From Mesorhizobium carmichaelinearum (GTDB taxonomy: Bacteria > Pseudomonadota > Alphaproteobacteria > Rhizobiales > Rhizobiaceae), in contig NZ_FZQR01000001.1 in the NCBI RefSeq assembly GCF_900199455.1, positions 496,001 through 560,000 of the forward strand: a stretch of DNA of 64,000 bases. Reading direction: 5' to 3'. A program made the position numbers and the translations under genes. The notes under the pieces are model-generated. The model was given only the letters and a program-made list of their open reading frames with translations. It made no database searches and was not told where the DNA came from. Of the stretch, positions 57,969 through 64,000 are shown piece by piece. Position 1 is the first letter of the stretch. Each line of letters starts with the position of its first letter.

Positions 57969-58319
57969 ATGTCTCAGTTTATCTACAAGATAACCCCGCA
58001 AGCGCCTTGGCGCGAGGCCGAAGCCAGTGGCCGCTTCACCGGCGCGCCGATCGACGTCGCCGACGGCTTCATCCATTTCTCCACGGCAGCGCAGGTCCGG
58101 GAAACCGCGGCAAAGCATTTTTCCGGCCAGGTAGACCTACTGCTGGTCGCCATCGACGCCGCCAGCCTGGGCGATGCCTTGAAATACGAGGTTTCGCGCG
58201 GCGGCGCTCTGTTTCCGCATTTCTACGGCGTGCTGGAGCTGAAAGCCGTCAAGTGGGTACGACCGCTGCCGCTTGGTGCCGATGGCGCGCACCAGTTCCC
58301 GCCGTTGGAGGCCGAATGA
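57969..58319 (+). CDS. DUF952-family protein
   Basis: The 116-residue protein fits DUF952: FIYKITPQAPWREAEASGRF at the start, then DGFIHFSTAAQVRETAAKHF, with GGALFPHFYGVLELKAVKWV near the end. The conserved DGFIHFS motif is clear. Its biochemical role is not established. It overlaps pyrD by 4 nt (ATGA), so the two are translated together. Confidence 0.85.
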   Translation: MSQFIYKITPQAPWREAEASGRFTGAPIDVADGFIHFSTAAQVRETAAKHFSGQVDLLLVAIDAASLGDALKYEVSRGGALFPHFYGVLELKAVKWVRPLPLGADGAHQFPPLEAE

Positions 58320-59392
58320 GTCTGTTCGACCGGCTTGGCCAAAAACTGCTGTTCACCTTCGATCCGGAGACCGCGCATGGGATGTCGATCGCGGCACTGC
58401 GTTGCGGCTTGCCGGTCGGCGCGCGGGCGGTGCGCGACAGCAGGCTGAAGGTCAGCCTTTGCGGTCTCGATTTCCCCAACCCGCTCGGCATGGCGGCCGG
58501 CTATGACAAGAATGCCGAGGTGCCCGACGCGCTGCTTGGCCTCGGCTTTGGTTTTGCCGAGGTCGGCACGGTCACACCGCTGCCGCAGGCCGGCAACCCG
58601 AAGCCGCGCATCTTCCGGCTGACGGCGGACGAGGCGGTGATCAACCGGCTGGGCTTCAACAATGAAGGCCATGCAGCGGCCGAAAAGCGCCTTGCCGCGC
58701 GCAAGCGGCGTTCCGGCATTGTCGGCGTCAACATCGGCGCCAACAAGGACAGCACCGATCGCGTTGGCGACTATGAGCGCGGCGTCGTGCGCTTTGCCGC
58801 CTACGCCAGTTACCTGACGGTCAACATTTCCTCGCCCAACACGCCTGGCCTGCGCAACATGCAAGCGCGCGAGCAGCTCGGCGAACTTTTGTCGCGGGTC
58901 ATGGCCGCGCGCGCCACGGCTGCAGCCCAGCCGCCGGTCTTCCTCAAGATCGCGCCGGATCTGGTCGAGGCCGAGCTGGAGGACATCGCCGCCGAGGTCG
59001 CTGAAAAGCGGATCGACGGCGTCATCGTCTCCAACACCACGATTTCGCGGCCGCCGCTGCGCAGCGGCGACGCGGCGCGCGAGACCGGCGGGCTTTCAGG
59101 AAAACCGCTGTTCGAACGCTCGACCACCGTGCTGGCAAAGATGCGCAAGCTGCTTGGCCCGGGCATCGCCATCGTCGGGGTGGGCGGCGTCGATTCCGCC
59201 GAGACGGCGCTGGAGAAGATCCGTGCGGGTGCCGATCTCGTCCAACTCTACACCAGCATGATCTATGCCGGACCGGCACTGCCGGGACGCATTGTTGCAG
59301 GGATGGCACGCTTCGCCGAGATGGCGCGGCTCAAGTCGATTCGCGAATTGCGCGACAGCCATCTAGATCTATGGGCGTCGAAGCCGCTCTAA
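58316..59392 (+). CDS. pyrD: Dihydroorotate dehydrogenase, class 2 (PyrD)
   Basis: This 358-residue FMN enzyme has an N-terminal helix that docks on the membrane (MSLFDRLGQKLLFTFDPETA), then NPLGMAAGYDKNAEVPD, NRLGFNNEGH, YLTVNISSPNTPGLRNMQ with the catalytic serine, and VSNTTISRP. It oxidises dihydroorotate to orotate with quinone as acceptor. The start overlaps the DUF952 stop. The C-terminal GGVDSAETALEKIRAGADLV matches the FMN phosphate site. Confidence 0.95.
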   Translation: MSLFDRLGQKLLFTFDPETAHGMSIAALRCGLPVGARAVRDSRLKVSLCGLDFPNPLGMAAGYDKNAEVPDALLGLGFGFAEVGTVTPLPQAGNPKPRIFRLTADEAVINRLGFNNEGHAAAEKRLAARKRRSGIVGVNIGANKDSTDRVGDYERGVVRFAAYASYLTVNISSPNTPGLRNMQAREQLGELLSRVMAARATAAAQPPVFLKIAPDLVEAELEDIAAEVAEKRIDGVIVSNTTISRPPLRSGDAARETGGLSGKPLFERSTTVLAKMRKLLGPGIAIVGVGGVDSAETALEKIRAGADLVQLYTSMIYAGPALPGRIVAGMARFAEMARLKSIRELRDSHLDLWASKPL

Positions 59393-59477
59393 AGAATTGC
59401 TCGAAAAGTGACCAGTCCTGTTTGAAATCCGCTGGCACGCGACTTTCCCGAGACTCGCAACTCCGCGTTCCGGCCAA

Positions 59478-59996
59478 TTATCCGAGTCCCCTCAACCGGG
59501 CGAGTTCGGCTTGTCGAGCCAAAGCTTGCACCCGATAGGCATTCAGAATCTCTACCATCTTGTCGGTTGAAAATTGCCATCCACCAGGAAGGCAGCCCTC
59601 GGCTCCAAGACCTCTGTTAATTCGCATGAGCGAGGTGTCCTTCCTGGCGCCGGGTTCGAAGCTGTAACCGACCACCTTGCCGCGGCTACGCGGCGGCCTC
59701 CAGACGTGGAAACCCTTTATATCTTGCCATGCAACTTTCTTCGGACCAGCATCTATCATGAAGCCGCTATCGTCCAAGGTCAAAGTGTGAGGGCGGATAA
59801 GCGACCGGACCAGGAATGGCACACTCGACCCTGAGAGAAATATTCCGATCCACCCAACCAGGTGCCCACCGGCTGGGCTCCGCACCACTCCAATCCCGGC
59901 CAAAATGAAAATCGGGCATGCTAGAAGCAACAGGAATGTCTTACCTCGTGATCCTCTTATGATCCTTGGCTCGATTGGTTCGACCACGTCTCCCAT
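59478..59996 (-). CDS. STM3941-like membrane protein, unknown function
   Basis: The 172-residue protein has two hydrophobic segments (KTFLLLLACPIFILAGIGVV and LVGWIGIFLSGSSVPFLVRS). A soluble PH-like domain follows (LTLDDSGFMIDAGPKKVAWQ), and it ends with an arginine-rich helix. The layout resembles STM3941-family proteins. The start follows GGGGAAG. Its DNA seems less GC-rich than neighbours, perhaps a recent acquisition. Confidence 0.6.
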   Translation of the reverse strand: MGDVVEPIEPRIIRGSRGKTFLLLLACPIFILAGIGVVRSPAGGHLVGWIGIFLSGSSVPFLVRSLIRPHTLTLDDSGFMIDAGPKKVAWQDIKGFHVWRPPRSRGKVVGYSFEPGARKDTSLMRINRGLGAEGCLPGGWQFSTDKMVEILNAYRVQALARQAELARLRGLG

Positions 59997-60090
59997 TGCT
60001 TCCCCGACATGTTAGCGCCCTCAATTCCGGAAGGGTAAAACAGTCTAGGTCCATTTTCCACCTTGCTGAAAAATCGGACAGAGAGGTAGC

Positions 60091-61476
60091 CTAGAACGCT
60101 GTCCGCACCCTTAGCTGCAAGATCGCAAGCAGGCTGAGGCCGCGCGCCAGCAGGAACACGTGCAGCGCCGCCCACAGGCCGTGATTGCCGAAGGCAGGCG
60201 CGAGCGTCAGCAGAGCGACGGCAAAGACCAGGAACGACAGCAACATCATGTTGCGCATGTCGCGCGACCAGGTCGCGCCGATGAAGACGCCGTCCATCTG
60301 GAACGCCAGCACGCCGCTCAGCGCGGTGAATGCCGCCCAGGGCAAATAGATGTCGGCGACCGAGCGGACCTCCTGCGATGTCGTGACGACGGCGACCAGA
60401 TTGACGCCGGCCGACAGCAGCACAAGGGTCGCGGCGCCGGCCAGCCCGAACCCCCAGAACAGGGTCAGCCGCACCGCCTGCCGGAAGGGCTGTTCTGCCC
60501 GCGCGCCGACGGCACGGCCGGCGAGTTGTTCGGCGGCGGTGGCAAAACCGTCGAGGAAATAGCCGGCGACGAGGAAGAAGTTCATCAACACCGCATTGGC
60601 GGCCAGCGTCACCGTGCCGAACTGCGCCCCCTGGCGGGTGAACAGCGCGAAGGCGGCAAGCAGCGAGAACGAGCGGATCATGATATCGCGGTTGAGCGAC
60701 AGCATGCGCAGGAAGGCGGCCATGTCGAGCAGCCGATGGCGCGGCAAGGGCGGGGTTGCGCGGAAGCGGCGGACCACGATGGCAAGACCAAGCAGCATGG
60801 CCACGAACTCACCCGTGACGGTCGCCCAGGCGACGCCGGCAACGCCCCAGCCGAGCTTCAGGCCAAGCAGGAAGCAGAGCGCGATGTTGATGCCGTTCAG
60901 CACCAGCTGCAGCACAAGGCCGAGCCCGCCCTCGCCACGCCCCAGCACATAGCCGAGGATGGCGTAGTTGATCAGCGAGAACGGGGCAGCCAGCAGCCTG
61001 ATCCTGATATAGATGCCCATCGCCTCGCTGACGCGCGGTTCGGCGCCCATGAACCACTGGCCGCCGATGGCGATCAGCGGCGAAAGCGCCGCCAGCACAA
61101 TGCCGGCAACGACAGCGATCAGCACGGCGCGCCAAAACACCGCCTGTTCCTCAAGCGCGTCGCCACGCCCAAACGCCTGGGCGACGAGGCCGGTGGTGCC
61201 CGAACGCAGGAAATTGAAGCTGGTGAAGACGACGTCGAACACCAGAGCGCCAGCCGCAAGGCCACCGAGTAGGGCCGCGTCACCAAACTGGCCGATCACA
61301 GCCGTGTCGACCAGGCCGAGCATCGGCGTGGTCAGATAGGCCAGCGTCATCGGCACCGCTATAGCGAGCACAGAACGGTTGGTGACGACAAAAGATCTGA
61401 CGTCGGCTGGGGTTGCACCCTTGTCCAAGGGATCGCGCCTTGCTGATTGCTGCTTGATCGAAGAGCCGATGTGCCC
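60091..61476 (-). CDS. MATE-family efflux transporter (DinF-like)
   Basis: The 461-residue inner-membrane protein has about 12 hydrophobic segments and duplicated MATE halves. The first opens with AVPMTLAYLTTPMLGLVDTA VIG and includes FLRSGTTGLVAQAFGRGD; the second includes FLDGFATAAEQLAGRAVGAR. It resembles the DinF branch. ATG 61476 is selected from two Met candidates because the longer version adds only a few arginines. Na+ or H+-coupled export of a drug or metabolite is expected. Confidence 0.9.
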   Translation of the reverse strand, partial: GHIGSSIKQQSARRDPLDKGATPADVRSFVVTNRSVLAIAVPMTLAYLTTPMLGLVDTAVIGQFGDAALLGGLAAGALVFDVVFTSFNFLRSGTTGLVAQAFGRGDALEEQAVFWRAVLIAVVAGIVLAALSPLIAIGGQWFMGAEPRVSEAMGIYIRIRLLAAPFSLINYAILGYVLGRGEGGLGLVLQLVLNGINIALCFLLGLKLGWGVAGVAWATVTGEFVAMLLGLAIVVRRFRATPPLPRHRLLDMAAFLRMLSLNRDIMIRSFSLLAAFALFTRQGAQFGTVTLAANAVLMNFFLVAGYFLDGFATAAEQLAGRAVGARAEQPFRQAVRLTLFWGFGLAGAATLVLLSAGVNLVAVVTTSQEVRSVADIYLPWAAFTALSGVLAFQMDGVFIGATWSRDMRNMMLLSFLVFAVALLTLAPAFGNHGLWAALHVFLLARGLSLLAILQLRVRTAF

Positions 61477-61559
61477 CATTTTCCGGCCACCGCGCAATCA
61501 TTCTTCCCACGACGGCCAACCGAAATCCCGGTCTGGTGCGAAGCCGCCGGATCCAGTTC

Positions 61560-62462
61560 ATGCCCTTACAGATCGTCCACCACCCCGACTACGATGCCGG
61601 CTTCGCCACCAACCATCGCTTCCCGATGAGCAAGTACCCGCTGCTGATGGAGGCCTTGCGTGCACACGGCCTGGCCGGGCCTGACGCGCTCAATACGGCG
61701 GAACCGGCCCCGGCGTCATGGCTGAAGCTTGCCCATGCGGCCGACTATGTCGACCAGGTCATCAGCTGTTCGGTGCCGGAAAAAATCGAGCGTGAGATCG
61801 GCTTTCCGGTCGGCCCCCGCGTTTCGCTGCGCGCGCAGCTTGCCGCCGGCGGCACTGTGCTGGCGGCGCGGCTTGCCCTGCGCCACGGCATCGCCTGCAA
61901 CACCGCCGGCGGCAGCCATCATGCGCGGCGCGCGCAAGGTGCCGGCTTCTGCACCTTCAACGACGTCGCCGTCGCCGCGCTGGTGCTGCTCGCCGATGGC
62001 GCGGTCCAGAACAGCCTGGTCGTCGATCTCGACGTGCATCAGGGCGATGGCACGGCGGACATTCTGAGCGAGGAGCCACGCGTGTTCACCTTCTCCATGC
62101 ATGGCGATCGCAATTACCCCGTGCGCAAGATCGCCTCCGACCTCGATATCGCGCTGCCCGACGGTACGGGCGATGCCGCCTATCTCGAAAGGCTGGCCGC
62201 CATCCTGCCGGAGTTGTCGGCGCGTGAGCATTGGGACATGGTTTTCTACAATGCCGGCGTCGACGTCCATGCTGAGGACCGGCTCGGCAGGCTGGCGCTT
62301 TCCAATGACGGCCTGCGCGGCCGCGATACAATGGTGATCGATCATTTCCGCGCGATCGGCATTCCCGTCTGTGGCGTCATCGGCGGCGGCTATTCCACGG
62401 ATGTCCCGACACTTGCCGCGCGGCACGCCATCCTGTTCGAGGTCGCGTCGGACTACACCTAG
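61560..62462 (+). CDS. Histone deacetylase-family hydrolase (acetoin utilisation/amidohydrolase type)
   Basis: The 300-residue enzyme has the family zinc and proton-relay motifs: NTAGGSHHARRAQGAGFCTF, VVDLDVHQGDGTADIL and the later FYNAGVDVHAEDRLGRL. Bacterial members deacetylate acetylpolyamines or acetylated proteins; which applies here is unknown. ATG 61560 gives a typical N-terminus (MPLQIVHHPDYDAGF). It is divergent from the MATE gene and converges on a small membrane protein. Confidence 0.9.
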   Translation: MPLQIVHHPDYDAGFATNHRFPMSKYPLLMEALRAHGLAGPDALNTAEPAPASWLKLAHAADYVDQVISCSVPEKIEREIGFPVGPRVSLRAQLAAGGTVLAARLALRHGIACNTAGGSHHARRAQGAGFCTFNDVAVAALVLLADGAVQNSLVVDLDVHQGDGTADILSEEPRVFTFSMHGDRNYPVRKIASDLDIALPDGTGDAAYLERLAAILPELSAREHWDMVFYNAGVDVHAEDRLGRLALSNDGLRGRDTMVIDHFRAIGIPVCGVIGGGYSTDVPTLAARHAILFEVASDYT

Positions 62463-62466
62463 GAAG

Positions 62467-62796
62467 CTACTTCCGGTAATTGGCGATCCTGAGCAGGATG
62501 AAGGCCGGCACGACGATCGCGGCACCGAGCAGGATATAGCCGAGGAAGCGGTCGATGGCGTGGAAGCCCAGGTTCCAGAGGTCGATGAAGAACCTTTGGA
62601 TGCTGTAGAACACATCCATCGGCGACCAGCCGAAGGCATTCATGACAAGGCCGACGAGGAACGACACCACCAGCAGCTTCAGGATCACCCTGAGCGGCGA
62701 GTCGCCGAGAAAGCGCGTCAGTGCGGACAAGGCCGTCTCCCGATTGAGATGCCCGGACTCATGGGCACGGCCCAGAGATACGTGCTTGACGGCCAT
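62467..62796 (-). CDS. Small membrane protein, DUF6460-like
   Basis: The 109-residue protein has two hydrophobic helices (VILKLLVVSFLVGLVMNAFG and ILLGAAIVVPAFILLRIANY) separated by an amphipathic, aromatic-rich segment (VFYSIQRFFIDLWNLGFHAI). It resembles DUF6460 proteins. It ends 4 nt from the deacetylase stop on the opposite strand. Function unknown. Confidence 0.65.
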   Translation of the reverse strand: MAVKHVSLGRAHESGHLNRETALSALTRFLGDSPLRVILKLLVVSFLVGLVMNAFGWSPMDVFYSIQRFFIDLWNLGFHAIDRFLGYILLGAAIVVPAFILLRIANYRK

Positions 62797-63167
62797 CCAT
62801 CAAGCCAGCCCGGTCTGTGCCCGGGCAAGCCCGGAACAGGTGATGGAGACTCCGAGCTTCAGACGGCCTGAAATTCTTAAATATCGGTAAACGAGATCAT
62901 TTTAATTTATTGAAAATAAAGCACAAAATCGTCATTTTCGAATTTTGCGCAATGTGCGTGCAATTTTCACCTGCGAGACAGGCGGCGTCTTTCAGGTGAC
63001 TGGTTGCGCGGCGCTCTGACCCCCTACCGCTGCTGGCGAACGCCAGTTTCAGGACCGTGCAGCCATCCCTGAAAGACACCAAATCGGAGCCCGACCGCCC
63101 CAACGGTCAGGCTCCCCGGGAGTTAACTTGCGTACCGATTTGCCGGATGCGCGTTTGTGTTGGAGTA
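62797..63167. other. AT-rich upstream region of the porin-like gene
   Basis: This 371-nt gap is unusually rich in A and T from about 62870 to 62970, with runs such as TTTTAATTTATTGAAAATAA. It lies upstream of the outer-membrane gene. It probably holds that gene's promoter and perhaps binding sites for AT-preferring regulators. No coding frame is supported. Confidence 0.55.
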
Positions 63168-63791
63168 ATGCTCGTGTCCTCTCAAGCGAAGATCTTCCTA
63201 ACGGCCGGTGTCCTTGGCATCTGCCTTCTCGGGCCGGCGATGGCCGCCGACCTTTCACCCCCCTACAATGATCCCCCCGCCTTCCAGTGGAGCGGCGCCT
63301 ATGTCGGCGTCCATGGCGGCACGGCGTTCACCAGGATGCCCAATCCGTTCGCCGATCGGAACGGCTTCGCTGGCGGCGTTCAGGCCGGCTACAACCAGCA
63401 AATGGGTCCCGCCGTTCTCGGCGCCGAGATCGAGGGTTCCTATCTCGGCGGCGCCGAACACGACGTCCAGGGCGGCAAGATCAAGGAGAAATGGCGCGGT
63501 GCCGCCAAGGCCAAGGCAGGGGTGAGCTTCGACCAGACGCTGCTGTTTGGAACCGGCGGCGTTGCCCTGACCAAATTCGACAAGGGCGACAATGTCAGCA
63601 GCGCCGACGGATGGAAGGTCGGCTATCTCCTCGGCGCCGGCATCGAGCAGGGCTTTGCCGGCGGGCTGTCCGCCAAGGTCGAGTACGACTATGTCCGCAC
63701 CCCCGGCGTCGAGACGACATCAGTTCTTGGCACGTCCAAGACGACGATCGGCAACCATGAACTGAAGGCCGGCATAAATTACCGGTTCTAG
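63168..63791 (+). CDS. Outer-membrane beta-barrel protein (Omp31/Omp25-like)
   Basis: The 207-residue precursor has a signal peptide (AKIFLTAGVLGICLLGPAMA, cleavage after AMA). The mature protein starts ADLSPPYNDPPAFQWSGAYV, the usual opening of rhizobial and Brucella Omp25/Omp31 porins. Alternating strands follow, ending HELKAGINYRF with a C-terminal phenylalanine. ATG 63168 follows GGAG. Its role is outer-membrane stability and possibly surface interaction. Confidence 0.88.
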   Translation: MLVSSQAKIFLTAGVLGICLLGPAMAADLSPPYNDPPAFQWSGAYVGVHGGTAFTRMPNPFADRNGFAGGVQAGYNQQMGPAVLGAEIEGSYLGGAEHDVQGGKIKEKWRGAAKAKAGVSFDQTLLFGTGGVALTKFDKGDNVSSADGWKVGYLLGAGIEQGFAGGLSAKVEYDYVRTPGVETTSVLGTSKTTIGNHELKAGINYRF

Positions 63792-63802
63792 AACGGGCGA
63801 AG

Positions 63803-63838
63803 TGGATTGCGCGGTGCCCCTGAGCATCGCGCAATCCA
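63803..63838 (+). terminator. Terminator-like hairpin after the porin-like gene
   Basis: An 11-bp perfect stem TGGATTGCGCG / CGCGCAATCCA with a 14-nt loop begins 11 nt past the stop. It is followed by a short GTGTTTCG, so termination by hairpin is likely though the T-run is weak. The remaining 160 nt to the window end show no gene. Confidence 0.65.
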
Positions 63839-64000
63839 GTGTTTCGATATGCGCCGCCCAGGACTGCCGGCTTTTTCCGCATTGGACCCTGCTTCCCGCG
63901 CCTCGCTGCAATGTCGATGCAATGTTCGCGATCTAGGTCCCGCGTGAACTTTCATGATGGGAATCTGTTCCGATATGCCCACACACGGCGCCCGCCTCCT

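Noticed and set aside
62897..63103. 68-codon minus-strand frame in the AT-rich gap
   Set aside because: Composition changes halfway through and no family or ribosome site supports it.

Overview
This window looks like chromosomal DNA of a rhizobial alphaproteobacterium, most likely Mesorhizobium or a close relative. The coding DNA is GC-rich, so long antisense reading frames shadow almost every gene. The gene sets are typical of rhizobia: an agp-type alpha-galactoside locus, the rhaDI / rhaRSTPQUK rhamnose locus, a hemA-type 5-aminolevulinate synthase and a TGA-N9-TCA iron box. Several short palindromic repeats match elements I associate with Mesorhizobium genomes. The genus is inferred from gene content only.

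Layout. 1-8425: alpha-galactoside uptake and hydrolysis (melA-agpABCD, divergent AraC regulator agpT; agpD is cut by the window edge). 8448-15827: a second sugar ABC transporter with a fused Gfo/Idh/MocA-aldo/keto reductase and a divergent AraC regulator. 16042-20289: tRNA-Phe with its promoter, then an accessory patch holding a GH19-type endolysin, a LuxI/LuxR quorum-sensing pair with a near-perfect 30-bp palindromic lux-type box, a T7 gp13-like phage protein and a sulfotransferase-like gene. 20590-26476: DUF4432 protein, a duplicated esterase fragment, and a fhuD-fhuB-esterase ferric-siderophore operon behind an iron-responsive palindrome. 26838-28972: small membrane protein and gamma-glutamyltranspeptidase. 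29073-39943: complete L-rhamnose regulon. 39944-43023: ornithine-racemase/degenerate-arginase fusion next to a D-amino-acid dehydrogenase. 43126-47395: galE/exoB, hemA, an aminotransferase and mscL. 47658-57244: a transporter-type hybrid histidine kinase and a NarL-type response regulator resembling the CrbS/CrbR (MxtR/ErdR) acetate-response pair, separated by TetR, methyltransferase, MFS, LysR and a frameshifted MFS pseudogene. 57427-63838: housekeeping and envelope genes (pyrD, MATE exporter, histone-deacetylase-like hydrolase, Omp31-like porin).

Three carbohydrate ABC systems (agp, an unidentified sugar, rha) dominate the first 40 kb. In each, the substrate-binding-protein gene is followed by a strong intercistronic hairpin or palindromic element before the next transporter gene. 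This would suit higher expression of the binding protein than of the membrane components.

The observations most worth following are the ornithine racemase fused to an arginase fold that has lost its metal ligands (39944-41770), the rhaT start codon and Shine-Dalgarno supplied by a palindromic repeat (34630-34791), the quorum-sensing pair set among phage-type genes beside tRNA-Phe, and the symmetric rhamnose operators. No CRISPR array, complete prophage or insertion sequence was seen.
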